NCBI RefSeq assembly: GCF_030817655.1
Contig: NZ_JAUSZM010000003.1
Span: 6,386,001-6,450,000 of the forward strand
DNA length: 64,000 bases
Origin: Streptomyces sp. V4I2
GTDB lineage: Bacteria > Actinomycetota > Actinomycetes > Streptomycetales > Streptomycetaceae
Direction: 5' to 3'
The translations under genes were made by a program, and so were the position numbers. Under the pieces are notes generated by a model, which was not told the origin of the DNA, did not search any database, and saw nothing but the letters and a program-made list of their open reading frames with translations. Below are positions 7,665-15,691 of the stretch, piece by piece (positions within the stretch are counted from its first letter, which is position 1; the number at the start of each line of letters is the position of its first letter).

Positions 7665-8950
7665 CCGCGCCCTTGCCGAGGCAGCCCCAACTCCGCAGAC
7701 GCAGCCGTGTCGCAGTACTCCCGTACCGCGCTCGTCCGCGCCACCACGCGCCCCCGGTGCACCACGATGCGGCTGTACGCGAGCGAGAGCGCCCCCGCCA
7801 GTCGTTCACCGCGTACCGCGAGCAACTCGGCCGGGAACCCGGCCTCCACGCGTACCTCCGGCAGACCCAGCACCGCTCGGGCCGACGCGCTCACCGCGTC
7901 GTACGCCTCCTCGGGCCGCAGGCCGTAGCGGGAGGCCAGGAGATAGGCAGCCTCCAGCGGGTCGCCGCGCCCGACGGGGTTCGAGACGTCCCGCAGAGCG
8001 CCGCTGCCCGCGGCCACCCGCACTCCGGCCGCGCGCAGCAGCCGTACCGGAGCCGTGCCCCGCCGGTCGACACCTCCGCAGCCGCCCTGCGGCAGGCACA
8101 CCACCGCCACGCCGGCCGCCGCGAGCTGGTCGGCGGTCCGGGACGCGACCTCGGCGGGCAGGCGCCCCAGACCGCCGCAGGGCGCGAGAGTCACTCCAGG
8201 GCGCAGTCCGCCGGCCATGGCCGCGAGCCGGGACAGGCGGGCCGGGTCGGTGGCGTCGGTGTGCAGGTCCACGGGGCAGCCGTGTTCGGAGGCGACGTCC
8301 AGGACGGCCTGCACATAGCCCGTCGGATCGGGGTCGAGATCCGGACAGCCGCCCACCACGGAGGCGCCCATCTTCATCGCGTCCCGCAGCATCGCGAGCC
8401 CGTCGGCCCCGGCCACCCCGGTCAGCACCCTCGGCATCGCCACGGTCGTCAGCTCGGTGAACCCGCGCAGCGCCCGCTGTGCCCGGAGTACGGCGGCCAG
8501 CGTGCCGAGCCCCGGGACGTCGCCCACGCGCACGTGTGCCCGCAGCGCGGTGGCCCCGTGCCCGAGTTGCAGCAGGGCGGCCTCGGTGGCCCGACGCCGG
8601 ACATCCTGGATGTCGTACGAGACCGGACCCTCGTCGTCGGCGGACAGTGCGGTGTCGGCGTGGGCGTGCGGCTCGACCGGGGCCGGCAGGAGCAGATACC
8701 CACCGAGGTCCAGGCGCGCGCCACGCGCGCGTGCCCCGCCCGCCGAGAGACTCCCCGCCGTACCGACCGCCTCGATGCGCCCGCCGCCCAGCCGTACGTC
8801 CACGGCCCGGCCGTCCGCGAGCCGCGCGCCGCACAACAGGAGAGACGCCCCCTCGGCCCGTCCGGACGGCGAACTCGACGACGAACCGGACGAGGACGAG
8901 GACGACGAACCGGACGGGGAGGGGGGCGGCTGCGGCTGACTGTCGGGCAT
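7652..8950 (-). CDS. Cytosine deaminase-like amidohydrolase with incomplete metal site
   Basis: A 432-aa TIM-barrel protein of the CodA/amidohydrolase superfamily. It has a Ser-rich, low-complexity N-terminus (about residues 12-30), then the composite beta domain and the first metal motif HAHAD. The fifth-strand histidine is present in DLHTDATD. At strand 6 the usual histidine is replaced (LAPCGGLGRLP), and at strand 8 the expected GTDN-type aspartate is replaced by GSGALRD, although the following NPVGRGDPLEAAYLL is well conserved. It may be a non-metallic or non-catalytic paralogue; hydrolase activity should not be assumed. It stands alone, with repeats at both ends of the gene. Confidence 0.7.
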   Translation of the reverse strand: MPDSQPQPPPSPSGSSSSSSSGSSSSSPSGRAEGASLLLCGARLADGRAVDVRLGGGRIEAVGTAGSLSAGGARARGARLDLGGYLLLPAPVEPHAHADTALSADDEGPVSYDIQDVRRRATEAALLQLGHGATALRAHVRVGDVPGLGTLAAVLRAQRALRGFTELTTVAMPRVLTGVAGADGLAMLRDAMKMGASVVGGCPDLDPDPTGYVQAVLDVASEHGCPVDLHTDATDPARLSRLAAMAGGLRPGVTLAPCGGLGRLPAEVASRTADQLAAAGVAVVCLPQGGCGGVDRRGTAPVRLLRAAGVRVAAGSGALRDVSNPVGRGDPLEAAYLLASRYGLRPEEAYDAVSASARAVLGLPEVRVEAGFPAELLAVRGERLAGALSLAYSRIVVHRGRVVARTSAVREYCDTAASAELGLPRQGRGQLS

Positions 8951-8958
8951 CGCGCTCC

Positions 8959-9042
8959 AGGGGCTCGGGGCCTGCGGGGCTCGGGGACTACGGAGAGGGC
9001 TCGGGGACTGCGGAGGGGGCTCGGGGACTGCTGGCTAAGGAC
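8959..9042. repeat. Roughly 20-bp tandem repeat upstream of amidohydrolase gene
   Basis: Four imperfect copies of a GGGGCTCGGGGACTGCGGAG-like unit lie just upstream of the start at 8950. The rest of the gene-free stretch to tRNA-Thr (9264) shows nothing else recognisable. Confidence 0.65.
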
Positions 9043-9263
9043 TGCGGAAGGGATCGCAAGGGGGCACAAGATCACGCAGAGTGAGTCGAGCCTAGGGTGA
9101 CCACCCGCTCGCGACAGGGAGGAGCGCAATAGTCGTACCGGTGTGGTCCGCTGCACCGGAGGGGCCTGCGAGGCCCGTGGGAGGACCGCAGATCGGGGCA
9201 GGACGGGAGCCGCGAAACGGATTTGGGCGAACGGCGGGCGAGCGTGTAATGTCTTCATCGCTC

Positions 9264-9336
9264 GCCCCAATAGCTCAGTCGGCAGAGCGTCTCCATGGTA
9301 AGGAGAAGGTCTACGGTTCGATTCCGTATTGGGGCT
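9264..9336 (+). tRNA. tRNA-Thr (GGT)
   Basis: A 73-nt cloverleaf: acceptor GCCCCAA pairs with TTGGGGC, the D-arm is AGCTCAGTCGGCAGAGC, the anticodon loop is ATGGTAA (anticodon GGT), and the T-loop is GGTTCGATTCC. The CCA end is not encoded. Confidence 0.97.
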
Positions 9337-9382
9337 CTGGTGTGAAAGGTTCCCGTCGCAAGGCGGGGCCCGATCGCATCTC

Positions 9383-9455
9383 AGCGGTGTAGCTCAGTCG
9401 GTAGAGCAAGCGGCTCATAATCGCTGTGTCACCGGTTCAAGTCCGGTCACCGCTA
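9383..9455 (+). tRNA. tRNA-Met (CAT), elongator type
   Basis: A 73-nt cloverleaf with a fully paired acceptor (AGCGGTG with CACCGCT), anticodon loop CTCATAA (anticodon CAT) and T-loop GGTTCAAGTCC. The paired first acceptor base argues against initiator tRNA. It lies 47 bases after tRNA-Thr and just upstream of rpmG. Confidence 0.95.
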
Positions 9456-9551
9456 CTGACAGTAGCCGATTGTGGGGTCGGTCCTTCGATCGGCTACTCT
9501 TCTATGCGTTAATGCTTAAACCGTCCCATCCGTTCGTCAAGGAGCACTCCT

Positions 9552-9716
9552 GTGGCTGCCACCGACGTCCGCCCGAAGATCACGCTGGCCTGCGTGGAGT
9601 GCAAGGAGCGGAACTACATCACCAAGAAGAACCGGCGTAACAACCCGGACCGACTGGAGATGAAGAAGCACTGCCCGCGTTGCAACGCGCACACCGCGCA
9701 CCGCGAAACGCGATAA
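9552..9716 (+). CDS. rpmG: 50S ribosomal protein L33, zinc-binding form
   Basis: A 54-aa large-subunit protein from a GTG start with AAGGAG 8 bases upstream. It carries two CxxC pairs, CVEC and CPRC, so it is the zinc-containing C+ paralogue; Streptomyces genomes usually also encode zinc-free copies that replace it under zinc limitation. The body TKKNRRNNPDRLEMKKHCPRC is typical L33. It lies in the standard Streptomyces order tRNA-Thr, tRNA-Met, rpmG, dehydratase pair, murB, upstream of secE-nusG. A strong hairpin follows. Confidence 0.96.
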   Translation: MAATDVRPKITLACVECKERNYITKKNRRNNPDRLEMKKHCPRCNAHTAHRETR

Positions 9717-9727
9717 ATCAGGCTCGT

Positions 9728-9766
9728 ACGTGAGGCCGCCCCCGCAGTCGGGGGGCGGCCTCACGT
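9728..9766 (+). terminator. rpmG terminator
   Basis: A long hairpin, ACGTGAGGCCGCCCCC against GGGGGCGGCCTCACGT, with a short loop and a following T, 11 bases past the rpmG stop. Confidence 0.85.
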
Positions 9767-9802
9767 CGTTTCGGTACAGCAGACTTCAGGAGGTGCCGAG
9801 CC

Positions 9803-10255
9803 ATGGCGCTCGACCAGTCCTTCGTCGGGCGGAGCTACCCGCCCACCGACCCCTACGAGGTGGGCCGGGAGAAGATCCGTGAGTTCGCGGAGGCGGTGGG
9901 GGACGCCAACCCGGCGTACACGGACCCGGAGGCCGCCAAGGCGCTCGGTCACCCCGATGTGATCGCCCCGCCGACCTTCGTGTTCTCGATCACCTTCAAG
10001 GCAGCGGGACAGGTCGTCCAGGACCCGCAGCTCGGCCTCGACTACAGCCGGGTGGTACACGGCGACCAGAAGTTCGAATACGTCCGCCCTGTGCGCGCCG
10101 GTGACCGGCTCGCCGTCACCTCGACCATCGAGGCGATCAAGTCCATGGCGGGCAACGACATCCTGGACATCCGGGGAGAGGTCCACGACGAGGCCGGCGA
10201 GCACGTCGTGACCGCCTGGACCAAGCTCGTGGCCCGTGCGGCCGAGGAGGCGTGA
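9803..10255 (+). CDS. MaoC-like N-terminal dehydratase (UPF0336/HadA-type)
   Basis: A 150-aa hot-dog fold protein of the FAS1-type dehydratase/UPF0336 group. In mycobacteria the related HadA pairs with the catalytic HadB in the (3R)-hydroxyacyl-ACP dehydratase of FAS-II. Visible features are REFAEAVGDANPAYTDPEAAKALGHPDVIAPPTF in the substrate-tunnel region and YVRPVRAGDRLAVTSTIEAIKSMAGNDIL. A good GGAGG precedes the ATG. The next gene starts 4 bases after this stop, so the two subunits are coupled. Fatty-acid synthesis is the likely role; the exact chain is unknown. Confidence 0.85.
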   Translation: MALDQSFVGRSYPPTDPYEVGREKIREFAEAVGDANPAYTDPEAAKALGHPDVIAPPTFVFSITFKAAGQVVQDPQLGLDYSRVVHGDQKFEYVRPVRAGDRLAVTSTIEAIKSMAGNDILDIRGEVHDEAGEHVVTAWTKLVARAAEEA

Positions 10256-10259
10256 GCAG

Positions 10260-10688
10260 ATGACCGCCAAGATCGCGTACAGCGACGTCGAGGTCGGCAC
10301 CGAGCTGCCCGCCCAGACCTTCTCCGTGACCCGGGCCACCCTCGTCCAGTACGCCGGCGCCTCCGGCGACTTCAACCCGATCCACTGGAACGAGAAGTTC
10401 GCCAAGGAGGTCGGGCTGCCGGACGTCATCGCGCACGGCATGTTCACCATGGCCGAGGCGATCCGCGTGGTCACCGACTGGGCCGGCGACCCGGGATCGG
10501 TCGTCCAGTACGGCGTCCGCTTCACCAAGCCCGTCGTCGTCCCGAACGACGACCAGGGCACCACCATCGAGGTCAGCGGCAAGGTCGCGGCCAAGCTCGA
10601 CGACAACACGGTCCGCGTCGACCTCACCGCGACCAGTGCCGGGCAGAAAGTGCTGGGGATGTCGCGGGCGGTCGTACGACTGGCCTGA
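10260..10688 (+). CDS. MaoC-family dehydratase (HadB-like)
   Basis: A 142-aa single hot-dog protein carrying the hydratase-2 motif YAGASGDFNPIHWNEKFA, which holds the catalytic Asp/His pair, followed by GLPDVIAHGMFTMAEA. It is the likely catalytic partner of the upstream HadA-like subunit; together they would dehydrate (3R)-3-hydroxyacyl thioesters. I chose the ATG at 10260 over an earlier in-frame codon because GAGGAGG lies directly in front and it leaves only a 4-base gap after the previous gene. A terminator hairpin follows. Confidence 0.88.
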   Translation: MTAKIAYSDVEVGTELPAQTFSVTRATLVQYAGASGDFNPIHWNEKFAKEVGLPDVIAHGMFTMAEAIRVVTDWAGDPGSVVQYGVRFTKPVVVPNDDQGTTIEVSGKVAAKLDDNTVRVDLTATSAGQKVLGMSRAVVRLA

Positions 10689-10702
10689 CCCTGGAGCAGC
10701 AG

Positions 10703-10735
10703 TAAGGGGCGTCCTCCATTGAGGGGCGCCCCTTA
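10703..10735 (+). terminator. Terminator after dehydratase pair
   Basis: The inverted repeat TAAGGGGCG (10703-10711) and CGCCCCTTA (10727-10735), 15 bases after the stop. Confidence 0.75.
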
Positions 10736-10779
10736 CGCATAGGCGCATCTCGCCACTTAAAGGGCTAAGTCCGGCAGCC

Positions 10780-10808
10780 TTGACGTGGTTAGTGATTAAG
10801 TACTAACT
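10780..10808 (+). promoter_or_regulatory. Promoter with TetR operator, copy 1
   Basis: TTGACG (10780-10785) is a good -35, and CTAACT (10803-10808) lies 17 bases later. Within it is the inverted repeat GTTAGT (10788-10793), 8 bases, ACTAAC (10802-10807), which recurs with identical arms and spacing upstream of the MFS gene. Overlap with the promoter implies repression. Confidence 0.7.
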
Positions 10809-10815
10809 TACTGGC

Positions 10816-11385
10816 ATGGTCAGGATGAGCGCAGAGGAAAGGCGCGAGAGTGTCATCCGTGCGGCGACGGCCGAGTTCGCCCGTGGTGGATATCACGGCA
10901 CCTCGACCGAGGCGATCGCCAAGCGGGTCGGCGTCTCGCAGCCGTATCTCTTCCGGCTCTTCCCGGGAAAGAAGGCGATCTTCCTCGCGGCGGCCGAGCG
11001 GTGTGTGGAGGACACCATCCGCACCTTCAAGGAGGCCGCCGAAGGGCTCGAGGGCGAAGAGGCCCTCCATGCCATGGGGAACGCGTACACCAAGGTCATC
11101 GCGGAGCAGCCCGAGCAGCTGATGATGCAGATGCAGATGTACGTCGCCGTGGCTGCCGCCGAGGAGGCCGGTGAGCACGAGTTCGGCGAAGCGGTGCGGG
11201 CCGGCTGGATGCGGCTGTGGGACACCGTCCACCTGCCCCTCGGTGCCGACGTCAACGAGACGACGGCCTTCCTGGCGTACGGAATGCTCATCAACTGCCT
11301 GGTCGCCATGGGCTTCCCGCCCGAGCACCGGGTCTGGGAAGGGCTCTATCCGTCGGCGCGGGCCAAGGGCCGGCTGGAGCACTAG
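10816..11385 (+). CDS. TetR-family transcriptional repressor
   Basis: A 189-aa regulator. The N-terminal helix-turn-helix is clear: RAATAEFARGGYHGTSTEAIAKRVGVSQPYLFRLFPGKKAIFL. The remaining ~130 residues form the ligand-binding helical domain. Start is ATG 10816; ATG 10825 (MSAEERR) is an alternative. It sits upstream of, and in the same orientation as, a DHA2 exporter, and the same palindrome precedes both genes, so it very likely represses itself and the exporter until a ligand binds. The ligand is unknown. The distance from the -10 to the ATG is only about 7 bases, so a very short leader or leaderless mRNA is possible. Confidence 0.9.
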   Translation: MVRMSAEERRESVIRAATAEFARGGYHGTSTEAIAKRVGVSQPYLFRLFPGKKAIFLAAAERCVEDTIRTFKEAAEGLEGEEALHAMGNAYTKVIAEQPEQLMMQMQMYVAVAAAEEAGEHEFGEAVRAGWMRLWDTVHLPLGADVNETTAFLAYGMLINCLVAMGFPPEHRVWEGLYPSARAKGRLEH

Positions 11386-11427
11386 GAAACAAGAAGGCGT
11401 CATAAGTGCCTCTTTATGCGCGTGAAA

Positions 11428-11447
11428 GTTAGTCATCAATAACTAAC
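11428..11447 (+). promoter_or_regulatory. TetR operator, copy 2, upstream of MFS exporter
   Basis: GTTAGT (11428-11433), 8-base spacer, ACTAAC (11442-11447): the same arms and spacing as the site in the tetR promoter. It lies 63 bases upstream of the exporter start. Confidence 0.75.
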
Positions 11448-11510
11448 CGATCTTGGTGATCAGTCGCTCAACACTCTCTGGTCACGCTCTGATCACTCTC
11501 TGGGGGAGAG

Positions 11511-12953
11511 ATGTCACAGCAGACAGCACGTCGCGGGGGAGCCGTCTGGGCCCTCGTCATCACCAGCGTCGCCGGATTCATGGCGGCTCTCGACAACCTC
11601 GTCGTCACCACCGCCCTGCCCTCCATCCGCAAGGACCTCGGGGGAGCGCTGGACGACCTGGAATGGACGGTGAGCGCCTACACGCTCACCTTCGCCGTCT
11701 TCCTCATGTTCGGCGCGGCGCTCGGCGACCGCTTCGGCCGCCGCCGGCTCTTCATCATCGGCACGGCGGTCTTCACTGCAGCGTCCGCCGCGGCGGCCAT
11801 GGCGCCCGGCATCGACTCCCTCATCGCCGCCCGCGCGGTCCAGGGTGTAGGCGCGGCGATCATGATGCCGCTGACGCTCACCCTTCTCACGGCGGCCGTG
11901 CCCGCCGCCAAGCGCGGAATGGCGTACGGCATCTGGGGCGCCGTCAACGGACTCGCTGTCGCCTCCGGCCCGCTCATCGGCGGCAGCCTCACCGAACACA
12001 TCTCCTGGCAGTGGATCTTCTGGCTGAACGTCCCGCTGGGCATCGCCCTGCTGCCGCTCGCCCGACTCCGACTGGCCGAGTCCCGCGGCTCCGATGCCCG
12101 GCTCGACGTACTCGGCACCGTGCTCGCCAGCAGCGGCCTCTTCGGGATCGTCTACGGCCTGGTCCGCAGCCCCGTCGACGGCTGGACCAGCCCTCTCGTC
12201 CTGACCGGCCTGTTCACCGGGACGGCGCTGCTCACCGGCTTCGTCTTCTACAGCACCCGCGCCAAGCACCCCATGCTGCCGATGCGGCTGTTCCGTTCCC
12301 GCGCCTTCTCCGGGATCAACGCGGCCAGCCTCCTGATGTTCCTCGGCATGTTCGGGTCGATCTTCCTGCTCAGCCAGTACATGCAGGGCGTACTCGGCTA
12401 CTCGCCCACCGAGGCGGGCCTGCGGATGCTGCCCTGGACTGGCATGCCGATGCTCGTGGCGCCCATCGCGGGCATACTCTCCGACCGCATCGGCGGCCGC
12501 CCCGTCGTCGCCGCCGGCCTCTTCCTCCAGGCGGCCGGCCTCGCCTGGATGGCCTCCGTGGTCACCGCCGACGCGTCCTACGGTGCCCAGCTGCCCGGCC
12601 TGATCATCAGCGGCGTCGGCATGGCCCTGTACTTCGCTCCCGCCGCCAACCTGGTGATGTCCAGCGTCCGCGCCCACGAACAGGGCATCGCCTCCGGCGC
12701 GAACAACGCCCTGCGCGAGGTCGGCGGCGCGCTCGGCATCGCCGTCATGGCGTCGATCTTCGCAGCGCAGGGTGGTTACGAGAGCGGGCAGGCCTTCGTC
12801 GACGGGCTGCGGCCGGCGTTGGTGACGGGGGCGGCGGTGGTGGCTGTCGCCGGGATCGCGGCGTTGCTGATCCCGGGACGGAAGAGTGCCGCGCGGCTGG
12901 CGGCGACGGAGGATGCGGTGGCGGCGCCGGTGAGGGAGACGGCTTCTCGGTGA
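11511..12953 (+). CDS. DHA2-family (EmrB/QacA-like) MFS exporter
   Basis: A 480-aa transporter with about 14 membrane segments. Helix 1 carries ALDNLVVTTALPSI (the DHA2 D1-type motif), loop 2-3 has GDRFGRRRLF (motif A), and AARAVQGVGAAIMMPLTLTLL is the helix-4/5 region. It exports drugs or metabolites by proton antiport; the substrate is unknown. GGGGAGAG precedes the ATG at 11511. Control by the adjacent TetR is supported by the shared operator. The last ~25 residues are Ala-rich and hydrophilic. Confidence 0.9.
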   Translation: MSQQTARRGGAVWALVITSVAGFMAALDNLVVTTALPSIRKDLGGALDDLEWTVSAYTLTFAVFLMFGAALGDRFGRRRLFIIGTAVFTAASAAAAMAPGIDSLIAARAVQGVGAAIMMPLTLTLLTAAVPAAKRGMAYGIWGAVNGLAVASGPLIGGSLTEHISWQWIFWLNVPLGIALLPLARLRLAESRGSDARLDVLGTVLASSGLFGIVYGLVRSPVDGWTSPLVLTGLFTGTALLTGFVFYSTRAKHPMLPMRLFRSRAFSGINAASLLMFLGMFGSIFLLSQYMQGVLGYSPTEAGLRMLPWTGMPMLVAPIAGILSDRIGGRPVVAAGLFLQAAGLAWMASVVTADASYGAQLPGLIISGVGMALYFAPAANLVMSSVRAHEQGIASGANNALREVGGALGIAVMASIFAAQGGYESGQAFVDGLRPALVTGAAVVAVAGIAALLIPGRKSAARLAATEDAVAAPVRETASR

Positions 12954-13036
12954 GTGTCGCGGGGTCGGTGTCGGGTGGTGGCTTGGGTTCGGGTACCCCG
13001 CGTTCCCAGTCACCCGGCGTCTGGGCGCGGGCGCCC

Positions 13037-13055
13037 CTGGGGGCTCCGCCCCCAG
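13037..13055. terminator. Hairpin in the MFS-murB gap
   Basis: CTGGGGGC-TCC-GCCCCCAG forms a compact stem-loop about 80 bases after the exporter stop. The whole gap 12954-13467 (about 510 bases) is very GC-rich with several short inverted repeats and no convincing gene; open frames across it have no family features. Confidence 0.5.
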
Positions 13056-13467
13056 ACCCCCGGCCTATGCCCACCCACCACCCGACTCGGTGGGTCGAGG
13101 GGCGGGCCTCACGCCTGGGGCTGTGCCCTCAGCGGGTGGGTGGGGGCTGGGGATGGTCTCCACCTGCCACCTGACTCGGTTGGCCGACAGGTGAGTGTCG
13201 CCCCGAGAGGTGGTCGGTCGGAAGGTGGACGCTCCCGCAGTCGCGTACGGCGGGAAGGGGACGTGTCGGGGGGTGTCCGCCCGCAGCGGTTGGCGCGTCA
13301 ACGCCGGTACCTCCCTGGCCGACCGATTCCGCGCCGTTCCGAGGACGGACACCCCCGGCGCGGCCCCGACCCACCACCCAACGCACGGCGCTACGCGCAC
13401 CCCCACCCAACCCGCACAGGCCGCCGCAGGCACAACGCCTCGCCCCCCGTCTCGTACTCTTGAGCGC

Positions 13468-14523
13468 GTGCAGGAACTCCACGACGCCCCCCTCGCCCCG
13501 CTGACCACCTTCCGGCTGGGCGGTCCCGCGGCCCGTCTGGTCACCGCGACGACCGACGCCGAGGTGATCGCCGCAGTCCGCGAGGCGGACGACAGCGGGA
13601 CGCCCCTGTTGCTCATCGGCGGCGGATCGAACCTGGTCATCGGCGACAAGGGCTTCGACGGCACCGCGCTCGTCATCGCCACCAAGGGCTTCGCCCTCGA
13701 CGGCACCCGGCTGGAGCTCGCCGCCGGCGAGGTGTGGACCGACGCCGTGGCCCGCACCGTGGAGGCGGGACTCGCCGGCATCGAGTGCCTGGCCGGCATC
13801 CCCGGCTCCGCCGGCGCGACCCCCATCCAGAACGTGGGCGCGTACGGCCAGGAGGTCTCCTCGACGATCACCGAGGTGATCGCCTACGACCGGACCACGC
13901 ACGAGACGGTCACGATCCCGAACGCCGACTGCGCCTTCTCGTACCGCCACAGCCGCTTCAAGGCCACCCCCGAGCGTTACGTCGTCCTACGCGTCCGCTT
14001 CGAGGTGGAGGACGCCGACGGACTGTCCGGCCCGGTCAAGTACGCCGAGACGGCCCGAGCCCTGGGCGTCGAACCCGGCGACCGCGTGCCGCTCGCGGAC
14101 GCCCGCGAGACCGTCCTCAAGCTGCGTTCCGGCAAGGGCATGGTCCTGGACCCCGAGGACCACGACACCTGGTCGGCCGGGTCCTTCTTCACCAACCCGA
14201 TCCTCACCCAGGAGGAGTTCGAAGCCTTCCACGCGCGCGTACGTGCGCGCCTGGGCGAAGGTGTGGAGCCTCCCGCGTACCCGGCAGGGGAGGGCCGCAC
14301 CAAGACCTCCGCCGCCTGGCTGATCGACAAGGCCGGCTTCACCAAGGGATACGGCACCGGCCCGGCCCGCATCTCCACCAAGCACACCCTCGCCCTCACC
14401 AACCGCGGCTCGGCGACCACCGAGGACCTCCTCACCCTGGCCCGCGAGGTGGTCACGGGTGTCGAAGACGCCTTCGGGGTCACCCTCGTCAACGAACCGG
14501 TGACGGTCGGCGTCAGCCTGTAA
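13468..14523 (+). CDS. murB: UDP-N-acetylmuramate dehydrogenase (UDP-N-acetylenolpyruvoylglucosamine reductase)
   Basis: A 351-aa cytoplasmic flavoenzyme that reduces UDP-GlcNAc-enolpyruvate to UDP-MurNAc with NADPH in peptidoglycan synthesis. Motifs are TTFRLGGPAARLV, the FAD-binding IGGGSNLVIGDKGFDG, GIPGSAGATPIQNVGAYGQEV, SYRHSRFK, and WSAGSFFTNPIL with the catalytic serine. The C-terminal SAAWLIDKAGFTKG closes the substrate domain. I chose the GTG at 13468 because homologues begin QELHDAPLAPLTTF. No ribosome site precedes it, but TACTCT lies 7 bases upstream, so translation may be leaderless. Confidence 0.95.
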   Translation: MQELHDAPLAPLTTFRLGGPAARLVTATTDAEVIAAVREADDSGTPLLLIGGGSNLVIGDKGFDGTALVIATKGFALDGTRLELAAGEVWTDAVARTVEAGLAGIECLAGIPGSAGATPIQNVGAYGQEVSSTITEVIAYDRTTHETVTIPNADCAFSYRHSRFKATPERYVVLRVRFEVEDADGLSGPVKYAETARALGVEPGDRVPLADARETVLKLRSGKGMVLDPEDHDTWSAGSFFTNPILTQEEFEAFHARVRARLGEGVEPPAYPAGEGRTKTSAAWLIDKAGFTKGYGTGPARISTKHTLALTNRGSATTEDLLTLAREVVTGVEDAFGVTLVNEPVTVGVSL

Positions 14524-14535
14524 AGGCGCCGGCCG

Positions 14536-15567
14536 TCAGCCGGCCAGCCAGTCCTCCACCCCCGCCAACAGCTTCCCCTTCATGTCCTCGGGCGCCGCCG
14601 ACCCCCGAATGGACTGACGGGCCAGCTCCGCCAGCTCCAGGTCCGTGAAGGCATGGTGCCGGCGGGCGATCTCGTACTGGGCGGCCAGACGAGAGCCGAA
14701 AAGAAGCGGATCGTCGGCCCCCAGCGCCATCGGCACACCCGCCTCGAACAACGTCCGCAGCGGCACGTCCTCAGGCTTCTCGTACACACCCAGCGCCACG
14801 TTCGACGCCGGACACACCTCACACGTCACGCCCCGCTCCGCGAGCCGCTTCAGCAGGCGCGGATCCTCCGCCGCCCGGACCCCGTGACCGAGCCGGTTCG
14901 CATGCAGGTCGTCCAGGCAGTCCCGTACCGAGTACGGCCCTGTGAGCTCGCCCCCGTGCGGCGCCGACAGCAGACCGCCCTCCCGCGCGATGGCGAAGGC
15001 CCGGTCGAAGTCCCTCGCCATGCCCCGGCGTTCGTCGTTGGAGAGCCCGAAGCCGACGACGCCCCGGTCGGCGTACCGCACCGCGAGACGGGCCAGCGTG
15101 CGCGCGTCCAGAGGGTGCTTCATACGGTTCGCGGCGACCAGGACGCGCATGCCCAGCCCGGTCTCCCGCGAGGTCGTCTCCACCGCGTCCAGGATGACTT
15201 CCAGGGCCGGGATCAGTCCGCCCAGCCTCGGGGCGTACGAGGTCGGGTCGACCTGAATCTCCAGCCAGCCCGAGCCGTCCTTCACATCCTCCTCCGCGGC
15301 CTCCCGCACCAGCCGCTGGATGTCCTCGGGCTCTCTCAGGCACGAGCGCGCCGCGTCGTACAGGCGCTGGAAACGGAACCAGCCCCGTTCGTCCGTCGCC
15401 CGTAGTTTGGGCGGTTCCCCGCTGATCAGGGCTTCGCTGAGCGTCTCGGGCAGACGCACGCCGTACTTGTCGGCCAGTTCCAGCACGGTGCCGGGCCGCA
15501 TCGAACCGGTGAAGTGCAGGTGCAGATGGGCTTTCGGCAGCTCAGAGACATCACGTACACGCTCCAT
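14536..15567 (-). CDS. add: Adenosine deaminase
   Basis: A 343-aa TIM-barrel enzyme that deaminates adenosine/deoxyadenosine to inosine in purine salvage. Zinc and catalytic motifs are in place: KAHLHLHFTGSM (HxH), SAPHGGEL (His and catalytic Glu), RLGHGVRA, and ADDPLLFG in place of the more usual TDDP, retaining the Asp pair. Length fits bacterial ADA. It is transcribed convergently with murB, with only 12 bases between the two stops. Many related proteins use other adenine substrates, so strict specificity is inferred. Confidence 0.88.
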   Translation of the reverse strand: MERVRDVSELPKAHLHLHFTGSMRPGTVLELADKYGVRLPETLSEALISGEPPKLRATDERGWFRFQRLYDAARSCLREPEDIQRLVREAAEEDVKDGSGWLEIQVDPTSYAPRLGGLIPALEVILDAVETTSRETGLGMRVLVAANRMKHPLDARTLARLAVRYADRGVVGFGLSNDERRGMARDFDRAFAIAREGGLLSAPHGGELTGPYSVRDCLDDLHANRLGHGVRAAEDPRLLKRLAERGVTCEVCPASNVALGVYEKPEDVPLRTLFEAGVPMALGADDPLLFGSRLAAQYEIARRHHAFTDLELAELARQSIRGSAAPEDMKGKLLAGVEDWLAG

Positions 15568-15640
15568 TCCAGGATCCTGCCGTACGTCCCCGCCGTCCCG
15601 GTAGCGCTTTCCCCTTTAGTGGTCTTGCTCGCACAAACAA

Positions 15641-15683
15641 ACAGGGCGGCCACCTCCGAAAAAACCGGAGCTGGCCGCCCTGT
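15641..15683. terminator. Terminator downstream of aspartate aminotransferase gene
   Basis: An interrupted inverted repeat: ACAGGGCGGCCA...CCTCCG pairs with CGGAG...TGGCCGCCCTGT around an A-rich loop, 8 bases past the minus-strand stop at 15692. Confidence 0.75.
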
Positions 15684-15691
15684 GACCAAAA

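Noticed and set aside
12954..13463. Open frame of about 170 codons between the MFS exporter and murB
   Set aside because: Arg/Gly/Pro-rich composition with no recognisable fold; the region is explained by GC-rich intergenic repeats and a hairpin.
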